DNA of 64,000 nt from Gavia stellata (GCF_030936135.1 NC_082595.1:63230716-63294715), one strand, 5' to 3'; shown: positions 40,333 to 53,315, counted from the first letter of the stretch. Numbers and translations are program-made. The notes: generated by a model from the letters alone, not told the origin.

Positions 40333-43300
40333 CTGAAAGAAAGAAGAGACACATGCAAAGACTTACTATTAAACAAACACAGTTGGAGTATTTTTTGTAA
40401 CAATTCTAAGAGTAGAATTGTTTTTATGTAGAGGAAAAAAGACTAGTTTTTGCCAAGAAACGTTGGACCAGGTGATCCTTGAGGTCCCTTCCAACCTGGT
40501 ATTCTATGATTCTGCCATTCTAGTTAAAATAATTTCAGTCAATGAACTAAGGATACTGTTAGGTGATCACAAGAAATTAATTAGAGTGATTTAAGGAGTC
40601 AGCATCCTCTGAAAAGAGAATCAAGTCTCCTAAGAAAGAGATTTCCGTCTCTGGAACTTGAATGGATTCATCTTACCTGCAGCCCCCACCCATTTTAAAA
40701 TCTAGTCTTACATTTTAAAGCATTTCATAAATAAGCTACCCTTTTACCTGGTTATCATTGTCAGAGTTAAAAGACAGAGGTGAAATATCTTGATTCTAAA
40801 GAAGAGGTTAAATAACTGAAGGGAATGGACATTAAAGATAACTAGACAGGGAAAAAGCTGAATTCCTGTCCCTGCTCACCAGCCATGTTTGCAGCCTGTG
40901 TTAGGATGTCATCTTGTGCGCTGCGGGTTCTGTTGTCTTCTTTGATGAATTCCACGTATGGTACTGCATCACTCAGAGTGGTAGGAGTGAGTAAAATATC
41001 AACACCGCTCCCAAAAACCTTCACAAAGTCATTGGCAATGAGACGTCTGACTTTCTGTGCCTTGATAAAGTAATTCTCATAGTTCCTAGAAAGAAATATG
41101 GACATGACGGCCTGACACTGATTCCAAAAATACAGAACTTAATTTCTTAGTTACTGCAGAAAAGACAAGCCCAGTATCCCTTCTGGTTGAAAAACTAACA
41201 CTGGTACTTGAGTTTTTGATATACCAGAAGCTTAGTCATCAAACATGGTGTTTATGCTCTCATAGCAATGAAGCTGTCAAAGAAGGAAGAGATGAGAGCA
41301 CCCTGCTGAAGAAAGGTGAAGGGAAAACAAAACCCTAGTTTAAAATAATTAACTCAAAATCAAAACAACTCTTTTGTCACCTTTCTGAAACTAAACCGTA
41401 CATTGAATTTCACTGCAGGGCAGCACAGCAAAGCCTAGAAACAATACAGAACTAAGCAGGCCTGGAAAACAGCCATTAATCATTTAGGATTCAACCCAGC
41501 AAGATACTTAAAGCATGTGAAAAAGTCCCATCATCTACGGAGGACTCCAAATGGACTTAAAACTATGTATGTGTTTGTAGTATACCTATCTGTAGAATAT
41601 TATAAAGACCTTATCTTTCCCTAACCTTTTTTTTCCTCATGTAAACATGTGATCTATGGATTTCTAAACTGTCTTTACACAATTCTGAAGCAGAAACAAA
41701 TTAGTCAGCTTTATGCCTATTGTTCCTTTTAACTTCATATGCAGAAGTGGTAAATGTAAAATCCTTAAATTCAGAGAAATTCAGTTTCAAAAGTAATTGC
41801 CATCTAAAACCACAGCTATTCTAAAAACAAAACAAAAAAGGGAGGGGGGTATTAACAACTGCTGCATGCCAGAGTGTTTGTGGGTAAGACAACTGAAACT
41901 GCCCAAAAGCCACGTTGTTAGAGTAATCTAAAGACTTAAATTTCTGAAAAACTGCAATGAAAATGGTTATAATTAATAATAGACAGCAGATTCATGTTAA
42001 GAAGTTATATCATGGGAATTAACCCTTTTTCTACAATCATTTCTGCAATCACCCTAGCTGTTAACTTCAGAAAAACAGTAAAAGGAACAAAAAGGACCTC
42101 AAACAATAATTTAAGCTGGAAGGACTATTTTGGGTTTTAAAAAAAAAGGTGAAAAAGTACTGTTAAGTCACACACATACTCTCTATTAATTCTGATACAA
42201 TGTTGACAATGTTCCATTGCTTCCTGAACAATCTCCTAGTTATCTTACAGATTTCAAAAGCAAGATAAAAATAATCTATAAAATGCAACATTTGCAGGAG
42301 ACACAGATGGTTTTTCTCTACTATTTATTTTAAGAATGCTTTCTGAACCCCATGTTCTGTTCTTCAGAAGTAATTTACTGTGGACAGGAACAGGACTCTC
42401 CTGTTCAATCTTGATGGAAGCCAACTGTATATTCCTTCACAGAGGAGCGAACTGCATGAATTTTAAAGCAGCCTTAGGAAAGCTGATCTGGACAGTTGTA
42501 ACCAGAAGAAGCACACTGGCAGGAATATCAGCATTCCATAAAAGCTGGTGGTTACACACTGACTGACAACATTCCTGTCTCTGAGAGCAACTAGAAGTCA
42601 CATCTGATGAATACTCTTGCTGACAGAGCTCTTTCTGCAGTGCACTTACTTTGAGACTGATTACACAACCAATATTTCTGTTAGTATCTGAACAAATCGA
42701 GACAGAGAAAAACAGCAGTTTTACTAACATAAATTAGGACTGTTGGATAAGGAATGAAAACTAAGAAAAAAAGTCAAATTCATCCATGCACCAGCTTCTC
42801 TACATGAGCTGGATAAAAACCTGTCTTCTGTAAAGACATCAGTTCAGTACCTTTGCAGTGCCTTCCTTTCCCTGTATACTGAGGGGAAGAGCTATAGCTA
42901 ATTTAATGGCCATATCTTCTGGCTTCCTCTAAAAGACCTCACTAGAATGTACCAGCAGTTTTTCTATGCAGTTTTAATGAGGTTAACAGCAACAGAACTT
43001 TTAACACTACAAAATTAATGGCTTCAGTATGATTTCAATGTCATACCATAGGATAGATTTTTGCTTAATTTAACTAACAGTTCACTAGGTATTATATAAC
43101 TAAAGCAACAATAATACAAGTAGCTACTAGTGTAAGGATGATTTTTTTTTCACGTCATGATGAACAATTAATCACCATTTGCTTAAAAAATTGTTAACTT
43201 GGCAAATTTGAGTTTCAAGATGTTCTGCTTACTGTTTCAACAAGAAATAGTTTCCTGATAGAATTCTTCCTCTAACAACATCATTAAAGCCTTCTCGTCG

Positions 43301-46300
43301 TGTTGCAGCATACATACTTTCTGTGGACTTTTTCATGTCAGAACGGTGCCCTGAAAAGAAAAAGCAATTTGGAAATTAATACTTTTTGTAATCCTTAAGA
43401 TTTAACAATGTTATACATAGTAATACAATAGGCCGCTGTTTGCTGCAGTCTGACATGCTACTATTCTGGAAAAACAAAGCATATTCCTGTTTTATTATAG
43501 AAACATTAAACAGATTTTAAGCCCAGACACTCACATGTCTAGAAGTGAAATATATTAAACCATGTATTTATTTACTCATTTTTATTTGGACAGGGTTTTT
43601 ACTGTATTCCATCTTGCAGAAATAACACCAAACATTCAACCATGAAAAGCCTATTTATTAAAACTAATACTGTTTAAATGACCTCCAGCAATGTTTCTAT
43701 TGTCTGAGAAAAAAGTTTTTTCAGAGGCCTTACCATATTCCAGTCCATCAAACCTGGCCATATTTGATGCCACTTCTGCTGTGCACAGCACGTGATAGCA
43801 GACAATTGAGTAACGAGTGTGTGGTAGACTCACTTCAATTACTTTAGCACCTGCATTCTTAAAGAGGTCAGCAGCCTTTGACCAGAGAGCCAGAATTTCA
43901 CTAGAAAGCCCTGGTGCATGATATTCCTTAGAGAAAAACAAGAAGGGGAGTGATTTTACATACCAGTTTACTTATAATGGCAACTAAAATGCAAATACTC
44001 CTTGCAACATACATTGAAACTATTACCTCACCACTATATGATTTAAAGTACTTATTAAAGCTTCTTGCATCTACTAAATAGTATACAATCAAGCAGTACT
44101 AAATTAATAGGATTCAGTCGTCTTAACAATATTACGTTCATCTCAGTAGGACCAACCCACATATTGCAGACCACAGGATTTCAGCATTTTCTTCTGAAGG
44201 AGAAGTTGCCCAGTTATCCACTTATTTGTCTATTCACGGAGACTATACTGCACTGTTCTGCAGTTTGTGGCTAGAAACTCTTCAGGTTTAAGTTCTAACA
44301 CTAGGTTTGCTGTAAGTAGGAGAAAGAAAAAGAAATTATGGCCACAGCATATCAGTGACAACTGGCATGCCTCAGTGAAACAAACAAAACAACCCACCAA
44401 AGCAGAACTACAATCAAGGGGGGTTGGGAGAAGACTTAGATCAGCTACATTCCTGTTTAAGAGCTAAGTCAAAGATATTCTATTAAAATTCTCTATTTTT
44501 GAAGATACTTGCTTAGGTCTAGCTCGCAATATCAGGGTCATAATACTGTCTGATTTCTAAGTAGCTATGACCCATGTTTAATATATGCATGTATCTGTTT
44601 AGGATCACCCGTAGCAGTAGAAAACAACTGTCCAAAGGATATGAATGATTTACCAATGCACTATTTCAGATTTATCAAAATCTAAACAGTCTAGGCATAC
44701 GATTTTTGCATTTCACAGATCCTGAACTATTAATTGTTCAGTGGACATCTCTCTAGCACAGGTTCAAACACTGAGAATCAAACCAATAAATGTTATTCAC
44801 ACTGTCTCTTTGAAGGCAGAGCCTTTACTAAGTTAAAAACAGGCTGAAGTCCCAAATGTGCCAAAATTGCAAGTATCCTTATAGTTACAAACACGATTGA
44901 ATTGCATACATCAGAAGCCAGACTACAGTTTTCTTTCAATCCCTATTAGAGCTCTGCGAATCACAGCTCCTCGTGCCATTCAATTGCCTTTAAAATTCTG
45001 CTTCGTATTAACACAGTGCCATTTAGACAAGTATCTCAAAGTGCTGCACAAACTAGTACTAACCTCACTGTATGAGAGGGCACTAAGAGCGACTTGTGTG
45101 AGGTTATACAGGTGACTGGTGAAAGAGCAACGGAGAGAACCAAGAACTGAAGTTCCTCGTTTCCCTTGGAACTTCCCGACAGTGCTTCCCACAAGAACAA
45201 CAAAATGTTTTAGATGAAGTATTAGCATATGCTCACTCCAAATAGCCCGCACAGGCAACAGAGCATATACTGCTCTTTTCCAGGAGCTGCTCATACTGTC
45301 TTCACTGTTTTAAATCATGGGAGACTGGGAGGTGGTGGGCAAGAGACAAATATTTTTTTGTTAGGTGTCCTATTTGCTGTTCCTGTCCACAACTGTTGAC
45401 AGGATTTAAATGTTACCTTCGGAATTCCTATCGAGAGCTGGCTGACATCAGTCAGATTGGGTAGTTCAAATGGCTTAAAATTGTCCTGAATTGTGGTAGA
45501 GTCTTTAGGATCATGTCCAGCAAGGGAACCTGAAATATGACATGACATATGAAGAACAGGAAAATGTACATTGGGTAGGCAGAATTCAATTTGTTTTGAA
45601 ACAATGTTGTAAACAAAGATATGTTGTATACAAAGATATATGTAGTAGCAATACCTAGCACAACTGATGCATCATCCACACATCTGGCTAAGATTCCTGG
45701 CACATCCATGGAGTTCACTAGAGGAATGAGACCATGGCGAGAGATCAGTCCATATGTTGGCTTTAAACCTACTACACCACAGTGAGCAGCAGGGTTTCGG
45801 GTAGATCCTCCTGTGTCTGACCCTAAAGCTCTATGGTTTCAAAAGGATTATCATTAGTAAAATAATTCAGAACATTTCCAAATAATAAAAATGTATGGCT
45901 TTAAGATGCATGGATTTAAAAACTTGTGAATTCTTCCAGATTAGAAGTCATAATCACACAGCCTAAATTTCAGTCTGCTCCCTATGTCTGCTATGTTTTA
46001 TCTGTTCTCTTGTTTTTCTTAGGGCATCTGAATTAGTCATCAGGAGAGCCCAATTCTCTCCACAGTGCAGAGGTAGACAGGCAGAACTTAGGCCATCTGA
46101 ATATGGCCCTAAATATCTACTTCCACCTTCTCTGTTGGTCTGTTTCAATTCTGTGGACTCCAAAAGATATGTCTCATATGATTTAGTGTACAATTTTCAG
46201 ACACTGGTATCTTATTTATTAAGTAGCCAATACACCATGAAGCAGCATTTTCCAGTATACAAATAAGTAGAAACAAAGTACACTTTTTGCTCCTAATAAT

Positions 46301-49300
46301 AGGGCATACTTTTCAAAGTCTAGGATGTTTTTCCTGTTTCCAAACCTACAAAGCATAGCATCAGAAATCCCAGTTTAGAGTAGCTTAGGTGCATTTTTAG
46401 AACACAGTATTATTTTTTCTTTTTTTTTTTGACTTCTTTTTTTGTTCTTTCACAGGTGAAACCTTGTTCTTTCTAAACTGAAATTTTTATTTCAAAAATT
46501 GTAATGGAATTGGAAATTCATATTGAAATGCAACCTGCTCTTCTCTTGTTTTCAATAATTTTAACTCAAACACCATTTAAAAAATAAAAAAAAACTTTCA
46601 TCCAAATCTTTGCCAAAAATAAGTTAAAATTCAGAAGGAAGTATAATTTTTATTGAAGTGGGTATATGGCTTTTTTCATACACATCTGTTTCCGAGATGG
46701 CTGAACCAATTCCATTGACTTTGCTAAAGTGGAAATTTTTTCAAAGCTTTTGTGTTGATATAAAACATCCTCAATTTTGTAGCATTTCTGTACATCCAAA
46801 ACTCAAATTGAAAAGACAAAGACTGGCAAGCACTCCCGATGCTTGAAAGAAACTAATAGAGTGGATATACAATAGGTTATAGGCAATAAAATAGCTGGAT
46901 GAAAAATCTCCCTGATCTGACAAAGTGCTGAGCAGTGCAAAATGGGAGTTCAGCATGCCTAGCAACACAAGAGAAGGTGCCAGACCCTATCAGGATCAGG
47001 CCATTCTGGCTCAGGACAAGGACCAGCAGTCCCTGGGAATGGCTGCACTGAGTTCAGTTTCAACAGTATTAAAATGTTGAGTAGACTACATCCCAGCAAA
47101 GGGCAAGGAGATGAAGAGAGGGTATCATTAAAAAAGAAGATGAAATAAATTAGGTTTTGTATATAAAAACATAGTATTTTTAAAAACAAGCTGTAATCAA
47201 CATTAGCAAAAAATATTTTAACAATAAAACACACTCATATCATCTATGGGTAAACAAGGACACAGTAGCTAAAAAGCATTCTTAAATACCTTCCAGTTAC
47301 AAGTACAACTGAAATCATCTTCTATAAAATGTGCTCCACTATGTAGCTCTAAAAACTGGCGTAAAGTTTTAAGTATCAGATTTCTTTTAACAGTTGGATG
47401 GGGAAGATAGTATAGACAACTGTTTTGTTAAATAGCGTGTTGCTACTCTATGCAGATAATACTGGTTGTAAAGAAAAATTCCAGGTTGTTTAAATTCTTT
47501 TTAAAAAACCCACGAAACCAAAAAACTAAAACTATCTTCTAACTTTTTAAAACAGACAGGTTTGTAAGTATCTGTGTAGTAAGTATCTGTGTATCCTTTT
47601 GTTAAGTCAGGGATCTGAAAGATTTAGATCCCAAATCTCATGTATTATTACATAACTCTGCTATAAAAATAGGAGAGGAAAGATTATTATACTGCTACAA
47701 ATTAAGGGATCTCCTAATTTGCTGAGTTACATTTTCAGCATGTATTTGTGTAACGCATTTACTGAGGAAGAAGATGCGTCACAAACCCCATGTTAATTTT
47801 AAGAGAGTATGGGGGAATAACAATAAAACTGTCATTCCTTTACTGCCATTATAATTTTATTTCACGCAATGTAACGTGGTCATAGCAATACACTGAATAA
47901 CACTCAAAACTAATAAGCCTAAATTTGTCTACATGGATTCATTCTGGCTTCATGATATGCCATGAATAAACTAGGGATGCTGAAATAAATTCTTGCATGC
48001 CAGTGCAAATAACTCCCATTTCAAACTAGATTATGAGAAAATTATAAAATTCAAACCTTGCAATGTATTTTGAGACATTTAATAGTAATAAAAAAATTAA
48101 AAAGCCTCTTACGCAAAACATGTGAAAGATGACACAGCAGCTGCACTGCCTCCTGAGCTCCCTCCCGTTATTACCCAGTTAGGCTCTTTGTCCTCAGAAT
48201 GGGATTTTTCCTTGTACTGTCTTGAATAACTCCAGGGATTTCTGACTGGTCCAAATATCCCATCTGTACTTCCAGATCTAAGATAGTCAGACAGGACAAA
48301 TACAGACAGAAGTGACAGATGACATGCTGCATTTACCAAGGCTTTTTTCTTTATCCAACTCCTCATCCTTCATCTTAGCCAATTCAATTTCAACACAAAA
48401 AGACTGGTGTACGTAAATCCTTGTGCAGTCAACTTCAACAATGTTACACGGAATTGTAAAGTTCATAGATCTTCATCCCTTTCTGACACAGAATCTGAAC
48501 TCGTACCTCTTTCTAACTTCTGCTAACACCACTGAAAAGAATGTAATCACAAAAACATAGAACTGATTTAAGCTATGTAAAGCTGCACGTCTGCTTCAAA
48601 ACAAAGGTCTTCTGTTTTCCTAACCCTGCATTTGGAAAAGGCAAAAGAAGATGACCACGGTCTTGTGGAAAACCAAGGTGGGGGGGGTGGGGGGAAGCCC
48701 CGCAATAGCAGGAACAAGCACTTCTCTGGAAATAACACACTATTACTGACTCTGTAGCCCTTTCCTGAGGCCACAGTTCACTGGTTCAGAGTGCTAGACT
48801 GGCTTCTCGGAAACTGCTTTCAGTCAGCCTGTGGTCACCTATGTGTGACCTGCCACCAGAACTGAGGGCGGGAGGTACTTTCCTTCTTCCTCACAACCTC
48901 CCCCCCATGTACCCCCTGACTCCAGGGTGCCAGTGTCATTAGCCAAATCATCAGATAGAGTGGGCAGTTGATGCAGCAGTTGAAAACTAACCTTATTGAG
49001 ACATCATTACTTTTGAGCTGGATCATCTCCCTAATCAAGCTCATGGTGCAGCTGTGTTGCTACTGGCATAAGAGACCATGCAAACACACAGACCAGAGGT
49101 GAGAGGCCAGCAGTGAGATAAACCTTTTTAGGAGAATCCTGTGCTTTAATACGCTTAGACCAGTTGTAACACTGCATAACCAGTTTTTTCTGTGCTTTTA
49201 CCCTGCTCTTCCTCTGAAGAGTGTCTCTTTGACATAGAAATGACTTTATCCAAAACAATACAGTGAAAGTATTTCCACTCCATCCATGTGAATTCCCAAT

Positions 49301-52300
49301 CAAACCTCTGTCTTTGGCTTAGGTAAAATAAAAACAAAACCAAAACACAACGCTTACTGTTTCTCATATGTAACTAAAGTCCTAGACGTTCCTTTCCAGA
49401 CCCAGCAGCTGTGGTGACAGAGACTCTCATCCATAACAGCCCAATGCTGTTCCCTGCTATGGCTTGGCTGCCTTCACTGATTTGCTGGAGAATCAACTTG
49501 TGAGAGCATTTTCCAATGTGCTCCTGACAAAAAGTCATCAACATTAGCCTAGGCAATTTAAAGTGTTGCTCTAGGTTAGCCTGTCTGCAGCAAATCAGGG
49601 AGTACTCATATAAATTACTCCAGTGGCTGACTGGCTGAGGCAGTGACTGCCATCTGGAGCATGATAATTAGCTAAGGGCAAAAACTACCAGTAAGGAGAG
49701 GGAAAAAGGCAGCAATGAACCGGTGTTGTAACCCATTCTACTAACAAACCACTGAATCTGGAAGAAGTCTACTTGTCCTTGGCCTTCTGCAAAGGCTGTA
49801 CCACTTCCTCCCTCTCAAACACAGCCATAGTCAAACACTATGTTCATAAAACTCAGCATTTATATAATTTACACAACAGTATACATGCTCAGGGAGAAAT
49901 TAATGCAACTCTATATACTCTTCACGGCTAAGTATTCATTATTTTCTAACCTCACAGAAAGAGGAGTTAAGGATTACAGATAGATCAGATGGTGTGTATT
50001 CTATTTAATGTGCAATCACACATTAAAAATAATAAGCATCACTCACCCCATGGCAAATTCATCTAGGTTTGTTTTTCCTAAAAGCACAGCTCCCTGATCC
50101 AGTAATTTCTGAACTACTGTAGCATTGTAAGGAGAAATATAACCTGAAAACAATCAGAACAATTAAAAGAGTGATTGGTGAGATACAGCTGATTTTTAGA
50201 AGCAGCTATTCTGACCACTTCGAAGTTGTCATTATTTGTGCATAAGAATTGTCAGTTCACAGTGCCAAAATTTTGCTTCAAGATAACATGAGTAATTTCC
50301 AAAATTTAGCAAAAGTAAACCAAATGTTGTTTTGTTTGCAATGTCTTTTTCTTCTCTGTGACTTACAACCCAGTAATTCTGGATTACACATTTCTAGAGT
50401 GTGGAGCTAAGACTTTACATAAACAAATTACCACAAGGGCAGCAAATTACTGCATCCAGCCAATTTGCAAGAACTGTCTAAAAAATTAGAAGAAATGAGA
50501 AACAGCTCTTTACAGAAAAGTGCTAAGCTATCTTGAATTATCTCCCATTACCACAAGATAAAGGAGCATATGGTTAACCACAAGCTGAAATACTAACTGG
50601 CTGTCCTGTGATCAAACGCGTGCACCCTTGATGACTTAGACCTCATATAAACTAGGATGAGAACCATAACACTTACATGAGATCCTAGGTAGCAACCAAT
50701 TCCTTTTGTGAATATTGACAGAGGCTTCTCCACCCCCACCCTCAACAGTAACAAGGACAACATCACTCCTAATACTCTCAGCCAAGACATTGCAATCAAT
50801 CACAGTGGGTCTGAGAATGTGCTTTAAGAAAAAGCATCTCAGGTAATATAACACTTTTTAAAATGGCAAAGTCATATTTTGTTTCTTCTGCTATAAAAAA
50901 ACCCCAACTTTATCAGATTAGGTTTCTGCTAATTGAGCAGAACTTGGGCTATCTTCCACAAAACTTTTCCGTTTTACTTGTGCAGAATAAAACAGATAAG
51001 AAATGTTTTCTACTTTTGCTTGTACTATGAAAACATTCTAACGCCTCGAAAATGTTCATGGCATGTTAATAGAAACAATGGGCTTAGGAAATTTTAAAAA
51101 ATTTAAAAAGCCTTATAGAAGGTGTTTGTGTAACAGGAATATAGAGAAAAGAATTGTTAGTATCTACTCTTCCTACAGCCACATGAAAAAAACTACTTAA
51201 ATCAACAATTATCAACAGAACGACAACAAAAAAAAGACTGCCTTTGGATTTTGCTAGATAGAACAGCAACAAACAGTACTGACTGCTCTCCTGTAGACCT
51301 AAAAGTAACATGAAGCAAAATACAAAGTATAGAACAATTCTATTTTAGTATACAGGCTATAATAAACATTGTGTTGTTAAAAGCATGTAACTATATGAAT
51401 AAAGGAGATGATGTGCTTAAACAAGAAAAAGATGCATCTGTAATACCAGATGAGCTTGGCAAAAGAAAGTAGATAAACATATTTTCTCAAATTAGTTCAG
51501 CTCATTTTTTGAAAATACTTAGATTTCTGGAAGACTCCACTCCATAAACCCTCCAAAGAGAAGAGCAAGAGCTCTGAAATGAGATCTGATTTTACTTCAA
51601 AAGCTCTACTGTACCTTTTAGCATGTTTGATGCACATGTTGTCTCAATGCCAGCTGTATTAAAGTTGTCTTTTACTGCAACAGGAATTCCATCTAAAACA
51701 CCCAGTGGCTGACCTGCATTAGGAATTATTGCAAAGACAACAGAGATTAAAGCAAAGTGCGCTATCTGTATAGTCTTCTTATCAACTACAAATTATTTTA
51801 CATGTCCCCTTTGGGCGTTTTTTGGAAGCAAGAATGCTATCCACTTAGCATTTGATGGTTGTCCGTTACATTTTTGAGAACCATCTTCCATTCTAACTCT
51901 AGCATTGAGCATTCTGCCCAAACCAGACCTGACCCAGCAGAGCGGAGCTCTGCAAATGTGTCTAAGCCCGTAAGACAGGCAGCTGCTTTCATATAAGTTA
52001 GGTATGCCAAAGGAGTGCTTACCTCTTCAAATATGACCACGTAATGCTTATTTCAGCCATAGGTGCTGCCTAAATCTACTCCACCCCTAGGCTGGGAGAC
52101 ATAAATTCTGCCTACCTAACATACACAGTAGATACGACCTAAAAAACCTTCCCTAGGTGATCAATTATCCACCATCCAGAAAAAAAAATAAATAAAAAAT
52201 TTAAATGCCTATGTTAGGAAACAAAGCATTCTATCTGGCAATTTTCTTAAGCTGCCAAAGGATAGCAAGTGTCACCCAGGAAGAAAAACAAGTACTCTAT

Positions 52301-53315
52301 TAGATGAAAATGACAATGGTCAGCCTCTAAATGCTGCAGGTAACAGGACTGAATGCTGTTCTGTTCACCAACCAATAAGTGCAATTAACAAAGCTGCTTT
52401 ATTTTCATTTGCTTTCTAAATTGAAAATGCGATAGGCTGAGCCAGGTGTTTGTCTACACCAGTCAACAGGCCTGCAAAAGACCACTGCATCTTCCTGTTC
52501 GTGGTAACTGGGGGCTACCAATTAAAAATAAACTACTGAGGGAAAGAAGAGGCAACCAGTAGCAGTAGTGTTCAAGAAGCACAGAGCCTATTTAATCTGC
52601 AGTGCCTAGTTTGGTCCAGGTTTTGTGTTCAATTTTTGAACTGAATACACTACTGGGGGCCAAGCACACACCCGCGATGCACCCACAGATGCCTCAACTG
52701 CAAGCCCCATCCCCTAATAGTCAAACAAATAGTGCATACACCTGCTTTAAAAAGAAAAGATGCTTCATCTAACACAAAGAGCTCCCCCACCACAGCTTTT
52801 CAGGGACTAATATCAAGTGGGAGCAAACATACCTCTCCTGTATCTTTTCTCTGATTCTTCAGCCTGCTTCAAAGCAGTTTCTTCCGCTACGGTAATGTAA
52901 GCATTAAGAAACTTAGTGCTTTTGATGAGGGAAAGGCACCTCTGGCAGAGCTCCGTCGGAGTGACACGTCCTTCCTTCAACGCTGCCGAAACCTGAAAGC
53001 GCAATTCCCCTTTCAAGGCAGCCAGGTGACAGAGCCTGCCTCGGGGCGTTAAAGGGATAAAGCGCGATCCCCGCTGCTATTTCGGGAAAGAGCCCGCGGG
53101 AAGGGCTCTCCCAGGCCCCGCCGCGGCTGGTCCCCCGCCGCCCCGAGCTCCGGGAAGATGGGACGCGAGGGGACACCGCGGCGGGCCCGCTAGCCCCGGT
53201 CACCTTGCGAGCCCGCTCCGCCACCATCCCGCTCCTCGGCGCGCCCTCCCCGCGCCGCGGCGGCTCGCAAGGCGGGCTCGGCGCCACTCACCTCGCGGAG
53301 GGAGGCGCGCAGCAT
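40124..53315 (-). CDS. QRSL1: QRSL1: glutamyl-tRNA(Gln) amidotransferase subunit A, mitochondrial (11 exons, complete)
   Basis: The protein is the catalytic A subunit of the mitochondrial GatCAB complex, which turns misacylated Glu-tRNA(Gln) into Gln-tRNA(Gln) using ammonia released from glutamine. Joining 11 exons gives 1,560 nt, or 519 residues plus stop; human QRSL1 has 528. All introns are GT/AG and every phase matches. Amidase-signature landmarks are visible: VKDN with Lys76, [11 protein letters not shown] with cis-Ser167, and DTGGSTR with nucleophile Ser191. These correspond to human Lys76, Ser171 and Ser195 (human numbers from memory). The four-residue offset comes from a shorter loop before the GGSSGG motif. 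The ATG at 53,315 is supported by an in-frame TGA 24 nt upstream. The last 20 or so residues are diverged and a little shorter than human. The gene is head to head with RTN4IP1. Function is inferred from family identity, which is very clear over the whole length. Confidence 0.97.
40463..40514 (+). mobile_element. Short CR1 LINE 3' end in QRSL1 intron 10
   Basis: About 50 bp matching the avian CR1 3' tail: GGACCAGGTGATCCTTGAGG, then TCCCTTCCAACCTGGTATTC and TATGATTCT. It lies antisense to QRSL1. Severe 5' truncation is normal for CR1. Confidence 0.85.
40880..41085 (-). CDS. QRSL1: QRSL1 exon 10
   Basis: 206 nt, residues 382-450 plus one base. It encodes [20 protein letters not shown], then [15 protein letters not shown] and [17 protein letters not shown]. 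The LLTPTT segment is typical of amidases. The acceptor is TTTCTAG and the donor GTGAGC. Confidence 0.96.
41086..43232 (-). other. QRSL1: QRSL1 intron 9
   Basis: 2,147-bp AT-rich intron. No recognisable element. Confidence 0.8.
43233..43350 (-). CDS. QRSL1: QRSL1 exon 9
   Basis: 118 nt, residues 343-381 plus two bases. It encodes [20 protein letters not shown], then [19 protein letters not shown]. The acceptor is TTTTCAG and the donor GTAAGC (phase 2). Confidence 0.95.
43734..43926 (-). CDS. QRSL1: QRSL1 exon 8
   Basis: 193 nt, residues 279-342 plus one base. It encodes [20 protein letters not shown], then [20 protein letters not shown] and ends MARFDGLEY plus G. The acceptor is CTCTAAG and the donor GTAAGG. 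It is near-identical to human in the [14 protein letters not shown] stretch. Confidence 0.96.
43927..45416 (-). other. QRSL1: QRSL1 intron 7
   Basis: 1,490-bp intron between exon 7 and exon 8, both phase 0 at this junction. Nothing recognisable inside. Confidence 0.8.
45417..45529 (-). CDS. QRSL1: QRSL1 exon 7
   Basis: 113 nt, residues 241-278. It encodes [17 protein letters not shown] and then [16 protein letters not shown], ending in phase 0 at GTAACA. The acceptor is ATTTCAG. It matches the human GPDPRDSTT to GIPK segment. Confidence 0.95.
45655..45830 (-). CDS. QRSL1: QRSL1 exon 6 (nucleophile serine)
   Basis: 176 nt, residues 182-241. It reads [18 protein letters not shown], with Ser191 the acyl-enzyme nucleophile, followed by [19 protein letters not shown]. 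The acceptor CCATAG has a weak pyrimidine tract; the donor is GTATTG. The next intron is only 125 bp. Confidence 0.95.
45831..48112 (-). other. QRSL1: QRSL1 intron 5, T-rich and tandem patches
   Basis: 2,282-bp intron, the longest of QRSL1. It carries a T-rich tract at 46,413-46,444 and a small direct duplication (GTAAGTATCTGTGTA, twice) near 47,565-47,594. Confidence 0.8.
48113..48277 (-). CDS. QRSL1: QRSL1 exon 5 (amidase signature, cis-Ser)
   Basis: 165 nt, residues 127-182. It encodes [18 protein letters not shown], a variable loop [11 protein letters not shown], then [15 protein letters not shown]. The GGSSGGS motif is the amidase signature; Ser167 is the cis-Ser of the triad. The loop is four residues shorter than in human. 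The donor is GTAAGA. Confidence 0.96.
48278..50046 (-). other. QRSL1: QRSL1 intron 4, with a G8-T-G6 tract
   Basis: 1,769-bp intron. At 48,680-48,694 the plus strand has eight G, one T and six G; these Gs are on the template strand of QRSL1. Otherwise nothing recognisable. Confidence 0.8.
50047..50143 (-). CDS. QRSL1: QRSL1 exon 4
   Basis: 97 nt encoding [18 protein letters not shown] and on through [13 protein letters not shown] (residues 95-127). It enters in phase 1 after TTTTCAG and leaves in phase 2 at GTGAGT. The [10 protein letters not shown] segment is strongly conserved among GatA proteins. Confidence 0.95.
50144..51614 (-). other. QRSL1: QRSL1 intron 3
   Basis: 1,471-bp AT-rich intron with nothing recognisable. 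Confidence 0.8.
51615..51713 (-). CDS. QRSL1: QRSL1 exon 3 (catalytic lysine)
   Basis: 99 nt encoding [18 protein letters not shown] and onward to SNMLK (residues 62-94). Lys76 in VKDN is the base of the Ser-cisSer-Lys triad. The acceptor is TGCAG and the donor GTACAG; both ends are phase 1. The whole exon is read from intact sequence although the track-sized ORF is too short to stand out. Confidence 0.95.
51714..52832 (-). other. QRSL1: QRSL1 intron 2
   Basis: 1,119-bp GT/AG intron with no recognisable repeat or gene. Confidence 0.8.
52833..52992 (-). CDS. QRSL1: QRSL1 exon 2
   Basis: 160 nt encoding residues 9-61 plus one base. It starts [19 protein letters not shown] after a TTTCAG acceptor and ends KRYRR plus G before GTATGT. 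It forms the N-terminal helical part of the amidase fold. Intron 1 is only about 298 bp. Confidence 0.96.
53292..53315 (-). CDS. QRSL1: QRSL1 exon 1 (coding part)
   Basis: It encodes MLRASLRE (residues 1-8) and ends in phase 0 at a GTGAGT donor. The human counterpart begins MLGRSLRE. An in-frame TGA at 53,337-53,339 excludes an upstream extension, and the context has G at -3. The exon lies inside the CpG island. Confidence 0.93.
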
